A stretch of DNA of 64,000 nt from Planobispora longispora (lineage in GTDB: Bacteria; Actinomycetota; Actinomycetes; Streptosporangiales; Streptosporangiaceae), in the NCBI RefSeq assembly GCF_016863135.1, contig NZ_BOOH01000042.1:98356-162355 (forward strand), read 5' to 3'. The position numbers and the translations under genes are program-made. Below, piece after piece: positions 28,759 through 40,296 of this stretch. Under the pieces are notes generated by a model. That model was not told the origin of the DNA. It was given only the letters and a program-made list of their open reading frames with translations, and did no database searches. The stretch's first letter is position 1, and each line of letters starts with the position of its first letter.

Positions 28759-29054
28759 GCCTCCTCCCCGAGGATGCGCGGGACCCGGAAGCGGTCCTCC
28801 TCGACGGCCGGAGCGCCGGACAGCGCCTCCTGGGGCGTGAGGCCGGGCCGTACCGCATCGGGCCGGTAGACGTTGGTGAGCGGGAGCGCGTGCGAGGAGG
28901 GCGGGATGTCGTCGGCCGCCACCTCGGCGACGCGGGCGACCGCACCGATGATCACATCGAGCTGGGCGGCGAAGTGGTCGAGCTCCTCATCGGACAGCGC
29001 CAGCCTGGACAGCCGGGCGAGGTGCGCGACCTCGTCGCGGGTTATGGCGGACAT
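28755..29054 (-). CDS. gatC: Asp/Glu-tRNA amidotransferase subunit C
   Basis: This 99-residue subunit stabilises the GatA-GatB complex. The N-terminal helix [33 protein letters not shown] is family-typical and the C-terminus has the conserved [17 protein letters not shown] and FRVPRIL. I chose ATG 29054; an in-frame upstream ATG at 29111 would add residues unlike the family. It is the first gene of the gat operon and divergent from the ATPase pseudogene. Confidence 0.95.
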   Translation of the reverse strand: MSAITRDEVAHLARLSRLALSDEELDHFAAQLDVIIGAVARVAEVAADDIPPSSHALPLTNVYRPDAVRPGLTPQEALSGAPAVEEDRFRVPRILGEEA

Positions 29055-29199
29055 GAGTCGTTGAACCCGTTTCGTGGAGTGGCAATTGGACACTGTCATC
29101 CTAGGGCGCACGGCCCCGCAGGCCCGACTTCATTACCCCGTGGCTCCCACTGCGCCCTGCCGTCACCCGCTCACCTCCGGCCGCCGCACGCCACCGGGG

Positions 29200-29844
29200 A
29201 CCGCCCCGACGTCCTCTCCTCCGACCTGCCGGGGCGGAGCATGTTCGCCGAGGCGGCTCCGGGCTCCTGGAACAGCGCTCTCCAACTCCTGGCCGACACG
29301 CTCTCCTGGCCGACACGCTCTCCTGGCCGACACGCTGCCGGACGACAGCCCGTCAATCGTCGTCATCGATGAGGTCCCCTATCTCATGGAACGGGTCGAC
29401 GCCTTCGAGAGACTGCTCCAACGGGCCTGGGACCGGTTTCTCAGCCGAAAGCCCGTCCTGCTCATCCTCATCGGGTCGGACCTGCCGATGATGGAGGCGC
29501 TGAACAGCTACGAACGCCCCTTCCACCAGCGCGGAACCGAGATGGTCATCGGACCGCTCAATCCCCGGGAAATCCAGCGGATGCTCGGCCGGGGCAACGA
29601 CGTGGAAATCGACGTCGTCGGAGCCGATCGGGGGCCGATCGCCGAGGAGCTCCGCTTCCTCGGGTCCGTCAAATGGCTGGAGAACGCCCCCTTCGACGAC
29701 CACGACTTCGCCGCACTGGCCCGGCACCGCGCCGCCCTCACCGACGAACCCGTCCCCCTGGTCGCCCTGTCACGCGACGGGGTCGCCTGCTCGGGCCTGG
29801 CCGCCGCCTACGACCCCGACGACCTGATGCGGGCCTGGAGCTAG
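29200..29844 (+). pseudogene. Remnant of an archaeal-type AAA ATPase / DUF234 gene
   Basis: The readable remains begin near MFAEAAPGSWNSALQLLADTL and continue, after a frame change, with LPDDSPSIVVIDEVPYLMERVDAFERLLQRAWD, which matches the Walker B region of archaeal-type ATPases. Three faults are visible. The Walker A part is missing. A 17-bp triplication at 29286-29336 (34 extra bases) shifts the frame. After GPLNPREIQRMLG the sequence jumps directly to a C-terminal DUF234-like piece (EIDVVGADRGPIAEELRFLGSVKWLENAPFDDHDFAAL), with the region between absent. The stop shares bases with the stop of the convergent GGDEF-EAL gene. Confidence 0.82.
29286..29336 (+). repeat. Three tandem copies of a 17-bp unit inside the ATPase remnant
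   Basis: CTCCTGGCCGACACGCT occurs three times without gaps at 29286, 29303 and 29320. Removing two copies restores one continuous frame (LQLLADTLPDDSPSIVVIDE), which shows the duplication broke the gene. Confidence 0.92.
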
Positions 29845-31937
29845 GCCGTCTGGGGGTCGAGGACGTCGGCGGGGTCGACCTCGAACGGGGGCTTCACCGG
29901 GACGGGCCGCTGGTCGCGGTGCTTGCGGAGCCACTCCGTGGCGTCCACCGCCGACATCGGCTCGGCCAGCCACCAGCCCTGGCCGAGGTCGCAGCCCATC
30001 TCGGCCAGGCGCTTGGCCACCTCCGCCGACTCGACGCCCTCGGCGACCGAGCGCAGGCCCAGCGAGCGGACCAGGTCGACGATGGAGCGGACGATCCGCT
30101 CGTCGTCCCTGGACTCGCAGATCCGGCCCACGAACGAGGCGTCGATCTTGACTTCGGAGACGGGGAGCCGCTGCAGGCGGACCAGCGAGGAGTAGCCGGT
30201 GCCGAAGTCGTCCAGCGCGAGCTGCACGCCCAGCGAGGCCAGCGCCCGTACGGCGTCGGCCGTGTAGGCCTGGTCGGTCATCAGGATGCGCTCGGTGACC
30301 TCCAGCTGGATCGCCTTCGGCGGCAGCCGGTAGCGGGCCAGCCCCGCCTCCAGCCGCTCCGGGAGCGCGGAGTCGAGCAGGTCGCGGGCCGAGACGTTGA
30401 CGGAGATCTGCTCGTGCACGCCGGTGTGCCACCAGTGGGCGGCCTGCTCCAGCGCCGCGTCGATGACGTACTCGGTGAGCTGGCGCATGAGGTAGGACTG
30501 CTCGGCCAGCGGGATGAACTCATCCGGACCGACCATCCCCCGGGTCGGGTGGCGCCACCGCAGCAGCGCCTCCACCCCCCGGACCTCCCCGACGGCCAGG
30601 TCGAGTTTGGGCTGGTAGTACAGCCTCAGCTCGGAGCGGTCGATGGCCCGGCGCAGGTCGCCGAGGAGGTTGAGCCGCTCGGGGCTGTTGCGGTCTTTGT
30701 CGGCGAGGTAGAGCTCGACGCCGGTCCGGCCCTCCTTCGCCAGGTACATCGCCACGTCGGAGCGCTGCAGCAGCAGCTCGAAGTCCGGCGCGTGGTCGGG
30801 GTAGAGCGCGATGCCGACCGAGGCGTCCAGGTCGAAGGTCATGCCCTCCAGCCGGACGGGCTCGGTGAGGGCCACCCGGAGCCGGGCGGCCACCTCCCGG
30901 GCCGCGGAGGCGTCCCGGACCGAGGGGAGCAGCACCGCGAACTCGTCGCCGCCGAGCCGGGCGACCACGTCGCCGGGCCGTACGCTGTGGGTGAGCCGGT
31001 GCGCCACCATCTGCAGCAACCGGTCGCCGACCGGGTGCCCGAGGGTGTCGTTGACCTCCTTGAACCGGTCCAGGTCCAGCAGGAGCAGGCCGACCCGCTC
31101 GCCCTCGCGCGTCCGCGCCTCGGCCAGGGCCTCCTCGGTCCGGAGCACGAGCATCTTGCGGTTGGGCAGGCCGGTGAGCCCGTCGTGCATCGCCTGGTGG
31201 TCGCGGCGGACCGACAGGGTGGCGGTGAAGTAGACGGCGGCCAGCGGCGCGACGAAGAGCGGGACCAGCGCCGGGGAGTAGTTCATGACGACCACGACCA
31301 GCGGGGCCAGCCCGAGCAGACCGGCGTAGACGAGGCTCTGGTGGCCGATCGTGGTCTTGATCACCCGGTGGATCGACCGGCGCTCGTGCAGCGCGACCGC
31401 GCCGGAGACCAGCAGCGCCCGGGCCACGAAGTAGGCGAGCCCGGCCAGCCCGATCGCGAGCATGTCGGTGCCCGTGGGCACCCGGGCGGCCAGCGAGGCC
31501 GGCCGGTGCCCGAACGCCCCCAGCACCGCCCCGGCCGCCGCGTAGGCCAACGTCACCTGCGCGACGTTGAACAGGATCCGGTGCGCCGCCCTGCGGGTGA
31601 CGGCGCCGTTGACGAGGATGCCGACCGTCTGCATCAGCACGGCGACCGGCAGCCCGTAGTGCAGGAGGACGGCGAAGGTGAACATCGTGGACGGGTACGT
31701 CCCGCCCACCGCCGTCGACGACGAGAGCATCACCGGCCGGAGCTCACCCAGCACGACCAGGACGGCGAGCGTCCAGAACTGCGCGGAGGAGGCGGCGTCG
31801 GCGAGCTCCGCCGGGCTGGTCAGCCACTGCGCCGCCACGAGGACGGTGAACCCGACGACGGTGACGACCGTCAGGTAGGTCCACAGCGGTGAGCCGGGTC
31901 GGGGTCCGATGTCGCGGGTATCGGTTGGGTCAGCCAT
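29841..31937 (-). CDS. Membrane-bound GGDEF-EAL protein (cyclic-di-GMP turnover)
   Basis: This 698-residue protein has about seven to eight N-terminal membrane helices (to about residue 235), then a GGDEF domain with GGDEF at 329-333 and an EAL domain with EALLRW from 456 and DDFGTGYSSL. Unlike the protein at 6293-9007 it has no PAS domain between. Both catalytic signatures are intact, so it could make or break cyclic di-GMP. The ATG at 31937 follows a GGGGG tract; an upstream ATG at 31955 lacks a ribosome site. It stands alone and is convergent with the pseudogene. Confidence 0.93.
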   Translation of the reverse strand: MADPTDTRDIGPRPGSPLWTYLTVVTVVGFTVLVAAQWLTSPAELADAASSAQFWTLAVLVVLGELRPVMLSSSTAVGGTYPSTMFTFAVLLHYGLPVAVLMQTVGILVNGAVTRRAAHRILFNVAQVTLAYAAAGAVLGAFGHRPASLAARVPTGTDMLAIGLAGLAYFVARALLVSGAVALHERRSIHRVIKTTIGHQSLVYAGLLGLAPLVVVVMNYSPALVPLFVAPLAAVYFTATLSVRRDHQAMHDGLTGLPNRKMLVLRTEEALAEARTREGERVGLLLLDLDRFKEVNDTLGHPVGDRLLQMVAHRLTHSVRPGDVVARLGGDEFAVLLPSVRDASAAREVAARLRVALTEPVRLEGMTFDLDASVGIALYPDHAPDFELLLQRSDVAMYLAKEGRTGVELYLADKDRNSPERLNLLGDLRRAIDRSELRLYYQPKLDLAVGEVRGVEALLRWRHPTRGMVGPDEFIPLAEQSYLMRQLTEYVIDAALEQAAHWWHTGVHEQISVNVSARDLLDSALPERLEAGLARYRLPPKAIQLEVTERILMTDQAYTADAVRALASLGVQLALDDFGTGYSSLVRLQRLPVSEVKIDASFVGRICESRDDERIVRSIVDLVRSLGLRSVAEGVESAEVAKRLAEMGCDLGQGWWLAEPMSAVDATEWLRKHRDQRPVPVKPPFEVDPADVLDPQTA

Positions 31938-32072
31938 GAGTAACAAAACCCCCATTAGTTCACTATGGGAGAGTACGGCCTACGGACCACTTCGCGAAAC
32001 CGGTTGGGCACGTTCCGTCACTGTGCATCTTGTCTCGCCCGCCCCGGCGCGCCCCCCGCTCCGCTCCCGCCG

Positions 32073-32159
32073 CCCCGGTTTCTCCCCCGCGGACCGCCGC
32101 TCCGGCTTCTTCCCGGGGAACCGCACCCCCGGTTTCTCCCCCGCGGACCGCCGCCCCGG
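32073..32159. repeat. Direct repeat between ligA and the GGDEF-EAL gene
   Basis: A 33-bp sequence containing CCGGTTTCTCCCCCGCGGAC occurs twice, 54 bp apart, differing at a single base, with a decayed partial copy between. It is non-coding, just past the ligA stop. Confidence 0.75.
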
Positions 32160-32165
32160 CGCCGA

Positions 32166-34382
<2,217 letters not shown>

Positions 34383-34456
34383 CTATCGCCGACCACCGAC
34401 ATTCAGCGGTGCCCGGCGCATCGGACGCCGGCGGGAGGAGATGACGCGAGCGGGCA

Positions 34457-34891
34457 TCAGCCGCCCTGGGTGTAGATGGTCTTCCAGGAGGTGCACCAGC
34501 CGGTCGGACGGCTGGAGTTGCCCCGGCAGACCTTCGCCTTGATCTTGAGCGGGAGGCCGACGTTCTTGCGGAACGTCCCCGTGCCCGGGGTGCAGTTCCA
34601 GTAGCCCGCCGAGCTCCACTTGCCGTTGCCGGAGCTCTGCCAGCGCAGGATCACCCAGGAGCACCCCTTGCCGCGGGTGTCGGAGAGGCTGCCCCTGACC
34701 TGGAACGAGTGCTGGGTGACGACGACCTTCCCCTTGGCGGTGGCGTGGCCGTCGGTCGAGTGGATCGGGCCCCACTTCCAGGTGCTCGCGGAGGCCGAGG
34801 CGGCCGTCTCGGCCGAGGCCGCGGTGGAGCCGGCCAGGGTGAGGGCCGCGGCGGCGGTCAGGCCGAGCAGGACGCGGAAGCCGGTGCGCAT
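34457..34891 (-). CDS. Small secreted protein, function unknown
   Basis: This 144-residue protein has a clear signal peptide (RVLLGLTAAAALTLAGSTAASA) and a mature part with four Cys (GCSW, WNC, VCRG, WCTS) in a Trp/Ser/Gly-rich sequence, suggesting a small disulfide-bonded beta domain. I chose ATG 34891, with GGAG 5 nt upstream, over ATG 34906. I do not recognise the family. Monocistronic by appearance. Confidence 0.78.
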   Translation of the reverse strand: MRTGFRVLLGLTAAAALTLAGSTAASAETAASASASTWKWGPIHSTDGHATAKGKVVVTQHSFQVRGSLSDTRGKGCSWVILRWQSSGNGKWSSAGYWNCTPGTGTFRKNVGLPLKIKAKVCRGNSSRPTGWCTSWKTIYTQGG

Positions 34892-35135
34892 GAAAACTCC
34901 AGACATGTAGCTGTAATTCAGGACATGTCAATAAATAAGGCCCCACACTTGCACGCCACTTGAATCCCGGTGGAGGCTCCGCGAACCGGCTCCCCCTCCC
35001 GCCCCTCCTGCCCGGCGGGTCCTTGCCCTCCGGGCCTCGCGGGCCTTTCCCCAGGCATCCCGGGCCTTTCCGCGCCGACCGGCCTCCTCCGGCGCCCTCC
35101 GCCGGGAGCCCTCCGCCGGCGGCTCTCTCCGCGCG

Positions 35136-36152
35136 CTACTCCTCGCCGGGGTCCTCCCGCAGCACGAGGGCGGCCCGGCGGCAGCGGGACAGGGCCGCCT
35201 GCGCGTACGCGGGCGAGGCCCCGGCCAGCCCGCAGGAGGGGGTCAGCACGACCTGGGAGGCCAGGGTCGCCGGGGAGAAGCCCATGCGCCGCCAGAGCTC
35301 GACGGCGGGCCGGGCGACCACGCCGACGTCCGGGAGCGCCGCGTCCACGCCGGGCACGACGCCGAGGAAGAAGGCCATCCCGGCCTCGACCGCCTCGCCG
35401 ATCGCCTCCTCGTCGCGGCGCCGCAGCAGCGAGGCGTCCAGTGAGACGCCCCCGGCCCCGGCCCGGCGGATCACCTCGAAGGGCACGCCGGGGGCGCAGC
35501 AGTGCACGATCGGGAACGTCCCGCCGGGCAGCGCCGCCAGCGTCTCGCGGAGCCGCTCCACCGCCACCGGCGCCTCGACGGCGCGCAGCCGCCCGAAGCC
35601 CGAGGCCGTCGGCACGGTGCCCGCCAGCACGCCGGGCAGGCCCGGCTCGTCCAGCTGGACCACGATCTCCGTGGCGCCCGGCACCCGCCTGCGGACCTCC
35701 GCGACGTGCGCGGCGAGCCCCTCGCCGAACGACTCCACCAGGTCGCGCACGGCTCCCGCGTCGGCGAGCGTCTTGTCCCCGTGGCGCAGCTCGACGGCGC
35801 CCGCGAGCGTCCACGGCCCGCATGCCTGGATCTTGAACGGCCCCTCGTATCCCTGGGCCCCCTCCTCCAGCCCGTCGAGGTCGCGCGCGAGGTGGTCGCG
35901 GGCCCGCTTGGCGTCCCGGCCGGGCCGGTCGGTGAAACGCCAGCCCGACGGCTGCACCTCCACCGGCAGCTCCACCAGCAGCGACGCGGCCCTGCCGATC
36001 ATGTCCGCGCCGACACCGCGCCCGGGCAGCTCCGGGAGGTACGGCAGCGCGGGCACCTCCCCGAAGACGACCTTGACCGCCTCGGCGTGGTCCTCCCCCG
36101 GGTGCGACCCGACACCGGTCGCGGTCGCCTCACTCCACGGAAACGTGTTCAC
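35136..36152 (-). CDS. Cobalamin-independent methionine synthase (MetE C-terminal-like) family protein
   Basis: This 338-residue protein corresponds to only the C-terminal barrel of MetE (the full enzyme has about 750 residues). It has GSHPGEDHAEAVKVV, IQACGPWTLAGAVELRHG, VQLDEPGLPGVL, a zinc-ligand-like FPIVHCCAP and a terminal LTPSCGLAGAS. The HCC and SCGL motifs suggest a metal site and thiol methyltransfer. Short relatives lie near ligA and mnmA in actinomycetes; whether they make methionine is not established. The GTG start at 36152 gives MNTFPWSEATATGVGSH. Confidence 0.82.
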   Translation of the reverse strand: MNTFPWSEATATGVGSHPGEDHAEAVKVVFGEVPALPYLPELPGRGVGADMIGRAASLLVELPVEVQPSGWRFTDRPGRDAKRARDHLARDLDGLEEGAQGYEGPFKIQACGPWTLAGAVELRHGDKTLADAGAVRDLVESFGEGLAAHVAEVRRRVPGATEIVVQLDEPGLPGVLAGTVPTASGFGRLRAVEAPVAVERLRETLAALPGGTFPIVHCCAPGVPFEVIRRAGAGGVSLDASLLRRRDEEAIGEAVEAGMAFFLGVVPGVDAALPDVGVVARPAVELWRRMGFSPATLASQVVLTPSCGLAGASPAYAQAALSRCRRAALVLREDPGEE

Positions 36153-36243
36153 GAAGGTCCAGCTTAGGACCCGCCGGCCCCGGCCGCCTGACGGCGAAGG
36201 GCGGTCCCCGGAGCGGCCCGCCTCCCCGCCGTAGGGTGAGGGC

Positions 36244-36885
36244 ATGGAACTCACGAAGTTCGGGCACGCATGCGTCCGCCTGGAGAAGGACGGTTCGGTC
36301 CTCGTCATCGACCCGGGCGCCTTCAGCGAGGAGTCCGCGCTCGATGGCGCGCAGGCCGTACTCATCACCCATGAGCACTTCGACCACGTGGAGCCCGAGC
36401 GGCTGCGCCGGGCCGCCGCGGCCAACCCCGCCCTGGAGATCTGGACCTGCGAGGGCGTGGCCGCCACGCTCACCGACGTCCCGGCGAAGATCCAGACCGT
36501 GCGGGACGGCGACGCCTTCAGCGCGGCGGGCTTCGCGGTGAAGACCGTCGGCGAGTGGCACGCCCCCAACCACCCCGACATGCCGATCGTGCAGAACGTC
36601 GGCTTCCTCGTCGACGAGGAGGTCTTCTACCCGGGTGACGCGCTCACCCCGCCGGGGGTCGAGGTGCCCACGCTGCTGGTGCCCGCCAACGCGCCGTGGA
36701 TGAAGGCGCCGGAGATGGTGGCCTACCTGCGCGAGGTCCGCCCCGCCCGGGCCTTCTCCACCCACGACGGGCTGCTCAACGACCTCGGCCTGGGGCTGGT
36801 CGACCGGTGGCTGGAGATCGAGGCGGACAAGCAGGGCGCCGACATCCGCCGTCTGAAGCCGGGCGAGTCCGTCACCCTGCCCTAG
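36244..36885 (+). CDS. Metallo-beta-lactamase-fold hydrolase
   Basis: This 213-residue protein of the UlaG-like group begins MELTKFGHACVRLEKDG and has the metal motif ITHEHFDH, a further His in GEWHAPNH, the Asp in YPGDALTPPG and a late His in FSTHDG. Family members cleave phosphoester or lactone bonds; the substrate here is not known. It is divergent from the MetE-like gene and convergent with the next gene, with a terminator hairpin between. Confidence 0.88.
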   Translation: MELTKFGHACVRLEKDGSVLVIDPGAFSEESALDGAQAVLITHEHFDHVEPERLRRAAAANPALEIWTCEGVAATLTDVPAKIQTVRDGDAFSAAGFAVKTVGEWHAPNHPDMPIVQNVGFLVDEEVFYPGDALTPPGVEVPTLLVPANAPWMKAPEMVAYLREVRPARAFSTHDGLLNDLGLGLVDRWLEIEADKQGADIRRLKPGESVTLP

Positions 36886-36900
36886 GACTCCCCGGGAAGC

Positions 36901-36934
36901 GCCTCCCCGGCCGCCCCGAGAAGCCCGGGGAGGC
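36901..36934. terminator. Bidirectional terminator
   Basis: A perfect 10-bp stem (GCCTCCCCGG at 36901-36910, complement at 36925-36934) with a 14-nt loop sits between convergent genes. Confidence 0.7.
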
Positions 36935-36950
36935 GGCGGGTTCCCGCCCG

Positions 36951-37775
36951 CTACCCGTGGAGCTCGTGCTCGTCGACGACCTCGTCGGCGGGCGGGGCGA
37001 CGACCACGACGTGCGATCCCCAGTCGCTGTAGCGGGTGTCGGTCCGCTGGGTCACCTGCGTTCTCGAGTTGAGGTACGCCTTGCGGGAGGTCATCAGGCG
37101 GGTGGGCAGGCCCGTGCCGTCGGTCCACAACCGCCATGCGATCTTCTCGTCGCCCTCGCCGAGGAGCGTTCTGGACTCCGCCACCCTCGAGGGGTTCTCG
37201 GACGCCTCGGCCAGCTGCCGGTAGCTCACCGTGCCCCGGTAGAGGAGACCACCGGGGACGGGTCCGCCCGTCACCCCCTTGAGGATGGTCTTCAGGACGG
37301 CGGGGTCGAAGACGTTGATCACCTGTTCGGTGGTGATGTCGGCATCGAGGGCGAAATGCCTGCTGCGCACCCAGGTCTTGCCCTCGGGAAGGGGCGTCGC
37401 CCTGAAGCCGTCGGAGACGTACCTGTATCCGCCGACGACGATCCAGTGCGCCGGTTCCTCTGCGACGGCCCGTAGTTCGTCCTCCTCCAGCCACTTCCTG
37501 AGGGACGGGTCGACGACCACTCGCCAGGTCGCGTCGGAGGCCACCGGCCCGGAGCGGGCGAACTGCACCCTGCCGTTGGCCCGCACCCTCATCGAGTCCT
37601 TGTCGTCGAAGACGTACCGGGTGACCTCGGCGATGTGAACGCCGCGCTCGGGATGGAACTGCCGCCTGAGCGCCCGCGTCGGATCGGCGGGGGCGACCTG
37701 CGCGGCGGCGGGGGTGACGACGACCGACACGGATGCGATCAGTGTGGCGGCCACCAGGGCGGCCCATCGTTTCAT
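36951..37775 (-). CDS. Secreted LppX/LprG-like protein, putative
   Basis: This 274-residue exported protein has a signal peptide (WAALVAATLIASVSVVVTPAAA-Q) without a lipobox Cys. The mature part alternates beta-type stretches with a central GGPVPGGLLYRGTVSYRQLAEA and KIAWRLWTDGTGLPTRLMT, a pattern like LppX/LprG or related outer-cell carrier folds. That resemblance is weak, and the safe label is a secreted protein of unknown role. The ATG has AGAGGA about 10 nt upstream. Confidence 0.72.
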   Translation of the reverse strand: MKRWAALVAATLIASVSVVVTPAAAQVAPADPTRALRRQFHPERGVHIAEVTRYVFDDKDSMRVRANGRVQFARSGPVASDATWRVVVDPSLRKWLEEDELRAVAEEPAHWIVVGGYRYVSDGFRATPLPEGKTWVRSRHFALDADITTEQVINVFDPAVLKTILKGVTGGPVPGGLLYRGTVSYRQLAEASENPSRVAESRTLLGEGDEKIAWRLWTDGTGLPTRLMTSRKAYLNSRTQVTQRTDTRYSDWGSHVVVVAPPADEVVDEHELHG

Positions 37776-37935
37776 GGAGTCGTGATCCTCTCCACGGGAG
37801 GTTGTGCCTTCGGGAAGAGGATCATTTCAGGGAAAAATGGAGATTTAGGCGGGCGCATGTCAAGAAACCGCGCAGAATCTCCGGTGCCAGAACAGCGCCG
37901 TGACCTCGCGCCGGCCCCGCCGGGCGGGGCCGGGC

Positions 37936-39006
37936 TCAGGAGGCCGAGGCGATGGTGGCCGAGCCGATCACGGTGTCGCCGAGGTACAGCACCGCGGCCT
38001 GGCCCGCCGCGACCCCGGTGGCCGGGCCGTCCAGCGTGATGTGGAGGTCGTCTCCGGACAGCTGGGCGCGGCAGCCGTACACCTCCCCGTGGGCGCGGAG
38101 CTGGACCGTGCAGGCCAGCGGCTCGCGCGGGGCGTCCGCCGGGCCGTTCCAGACGGGCCGGGCCGCCACGATGGCGGTGACCTCCAGGGCCGAGCGCGGG
38201 CCCACCGTGACCGTGTTGGAGACCGGCTCGATGGACAGCACGTAGCGCGGCCTGCCGTCGGCGGACGGGCGGTCGATGCGCAGGCCCTTGCGCTGGCCGA
38301 CGGTGAAGCCGTAGGCGCCCTGGTGGCTCCCGACCACCTGGCCCGACTCGTCCACGATCGGGCCCTCCGCCGCGCCGAGCCGGTCGGCGAGGAAACCGCG
38401 GGTGTCGCCGTCGGCGATGAAGCAGATGTCGTGGCTGTCGGGCTTGTCGGCGACCATGAGGCCGCGCCGCGCCGCCTCCTCGCGCACCTGCGCCTTGGTC
38501 GAGTCGCCCAGCGGGAAGATCGCGTGCTTGAGCTGCTCCCGGGTGAGCACGCCGAGCACGTAGGACTGGTCCTTGGCGGCGTCCGGGCTCCGGCTGAGCA
38601 CGCCGTCGACGAGCCGGGCGTGGTGCCCGGTGGCCACGGCGTCGAAGCCGAGGGCGAGCGCCCGGTCGAGCACCGCCTCGAACTTGATCTTCTCGTTGCA
38701 GCGCAGGCAGGGGTTGGGCGTACGGCCCGCGGCGTACTCGCTGACGAAGTCCTCGACCACGTCGCGGTGGAACCGCTCGGCCATGTCCCAGACGTAGAAG
38801 GGGATGCCGATCACGTCGGCGGCCCGGCGGGCGTCCCGGGAGTCCTCGATCGTGCAGCACCCGCGGGCGCCGGTCCGGTAGGACTGCGGGTTGGCCGACA
38901 GCGCCAGATGCACGCCGGTGACGTCATGGCCCGCCTCGGCGATGCGGGCGGCGGCCACGGCGGAATCGACGCCCCCGGACATGGCGGCAAGCACACGAAG
39001 AGTCAT
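37936..39006 (-). CDS. mnmA: tRNA-specific 2-thiouridylase
   Basis: This 356-residue enzyme puts sulfur on U34 of Lys, Glu and Gln tRNAs. The PP-loop SGGVDS is at residues 10-15. The catalytic Cys pair is Cys100 (NPCLRC) and Cys195 (HDICFI). [16 protein letters not shown] sequence ([13 protein letters not shown]) and the C-terminal barrel are present. Sulfur comes from a cysteine desulfurase; the expected desulfurase gene lies about 6 kb away at 45025-46188, on the same strand and transcribed towards mnmA, separated by accessory genes. Confidence 0.97.
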   Translation of the reverse strand: MTLRVLAAMSGGVDSAVAAARIAEAGHDVTGVHLALSANPQSYRTGARGCCTIEDSRDARRAADVIGIPFYVWDMAERFHRDVVEDFVSEYAAGRTPNPCLRCNEKIKFEAVLDRALALGFDAVATGHHARLVDGVLSRSPDAAKDQSYVLGVLTREQLKHAIFPLGDSTKAQVREEAARRGLMVADKPDSHDICFIADGDTRGFLADRLGAAEGPIVDESGQVVGSHQGAYGFTVGQRKGLRIDRPSADGRPRYVLSIEPVSNTVTVGPRSALEVTAIVAARPVWNGPADAPREPLACTVQLRAHGEVYGCRAQLSGDDLHITLDGPATGVAAGQAAVLYLGDTVIGSATIASAS

Positions 39007-39116
39007 AACCCTCTCAGGGTACCCACGTCGGCGGGCACTCCGCCGGGCCGTACGGGCCGTGCACGCCCGGCCTCGCTGTTGGCACCGCTCTCGCCGGACT
39101 GGGAGAATCCAGGGCT

Positions 39117-40163
39117 ATGCGACTGTTCGGGCGCAAGAGCGAGCCCACCCCGGAACCCTCCGACGGCACCGAGGAGTTCTGGTCGTGGTGGCCCGAGGCC
39201 AGACCGGAGCTGGACGCGATGGTCGCCGCGGGCGAGGCCGACCGGCTGGCCGAGTGGATCAGTCCCGCGGTGCAGGTCGTGCACCCCTCCCTGGTGTGGG
39301 AGATCGCTCCCGGGCGCACCGCCGACCAGGCGCTGGTGGTCACCGCCGCGGGAGACCCCGAGCTGCGCGCCGTCGCCCACCGCTGGGCCGCCGCCGCCCC
39401 GCCGCCCGACGCCCTGTGGGAGTTCCACCCGTCCCGGCAGGCCAACCCGCACGCCGTGGACCTCACCATCGACGTGGGCGGCTACGAGTTCGCGCTGAGC
39501 AAGCTCGTGCTGGGCCTGCGGGCCCCGCACGGCAACCCCCGCGTCGACGTGGTCGCCCACCATCCGATCTTCGGCGCCATCGACGAGGAGACCAGGACCG
39601 AGGCGACGCTGCTCGCCCTCGACTGGCTGCTCGGCGAGGACGACGTGGCCCGCTGGGTCGGCGAGATCTCCGCCGTCGAGTTCCCGCCGATCGACGCGGT
39701 GCCCGCCGTCCACCTGCCCAGCGTCGTCGCCGACCTCGCCTCCGAGTTCCAGGACGAGCAGTGGGCGCTGCTCGAAGGCGAGACCGGCAACGGCTCGCGC
39801 CTGATCGCCACCACCCGCTACCCGCTCCGCTCGGTCGACTATCCCCTGTTCGACCAGCACATCGCGATCACCCTTCCCTACCTGAACCGCGACCCCGACG
39901 GCCTGCCCACCGGCCCCTCCCTGGAGGCGCTGCGCGACTTCGAGGAGCGCCTGGCCGGACGGATCAGCAAGCTGAGCGGCGCCGCCGTCCTCGCCGCGCA
40001 CATGAGCGCCGAGGGCCAGCGGGTGCTGCACGTCTACGCCGACCCGGCGGGCGAGGCGGCGATCCACGCCAAGGAGCTGATCATCAGCTGGGAGGAGGGC
40101 CGGCCCCGGGTGGATGTCGCCGCCGACCCCGGCTGGACCGCCGTCGCCCCCTTCCTCAGCTGA
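39117..40163 (+). CDS. DUF695-like protein, function unknown
   Basis: This 348-residue cytosolic protein begins MRLFGRKSEPTPEPSDGTEEFWSWW. The N-terminal half has a repeated charged pattern (VQVVHPSLVWEIAPG, ALWEFHPSRQANP); the C-terminal half (LIATTRYPLRSVDYPLFDQHIAITLPY, FEERLAGRISKLSGAAVLAAHMSAEGQRVLHVYAD) resembles DUF695 domains. No catalytic motif is seen. It is divergent from mnmA. The whole gene is covered on the other strand by an unusually long open frame running on from the ABC permease gene. Confidence 0.8.
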   Translation: MRLFGRKSEPTPEPSDGTEEFWSWWPEARPELDAMVAAGEADRLAEWISPAVQVVHPSLVWEIAPGRTADQALVVTAAGDPELRAVAHRWAAAAPPPDALWEFHPSRQANPHAVDLTIDVGGYEFALSKLVLGLRAPHGNPRVDVVAHHPIFGAIDEETRTEATLLALDWLLGEDDVARWVGEISAVEFPPIDAVPAVHLPSVVADLASEFQDEQWALLEGETGNGSRLIATTRYPLRSVDYPLFDQHIAITLPYLNRDPDGLPTGPSLEALRDFEERLAGRISKLSGAAVLAAHMSAEGQRVLHVYADPAGEAAIHAKELIISWEEGRPRVDVAADPGWTAVAPFLS

Positions 40164-40197
40164 TCCGGAGGCCCGGACGCCTCCGCCCCCTCCCGCC

Positions 40198-40253
40198 GTG
40201 ACCTCGCTCCCGCCGTATGGCCCCGCTTCCCCGTGTGACCTCGCTCCCGCCGT
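40198..40253. repeat. Direct repeat of GTGACCTCGCTCCCGCCGT
   Basis: The 19-bp unit occurs at 40198-40216 and 40235-40253, 37 bp apart, between the DUF695-like gene and the permease gene. Confidence 0.7.
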
Positions 40254-40296
40254 GTGATCCCGGAGCCGCGCCTTCATGGAGAGGCGCGCCCCCGGA

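Noticed and set aside
36951..37775. LppX/LprG assignment as a lipoprotein
   Set aside because: No lipobox Cys is present, so only a secreted protein with weak fold resemblance is claimed.
39003..40296. C-terminal extension of the ABC permease as a real protein part
   Set aside because: It is Gly/Asp/Arg-rich, fully antisense to a convincing DUF695-like gene and follows the last membrane helix; more likely a lost stop or an indel.
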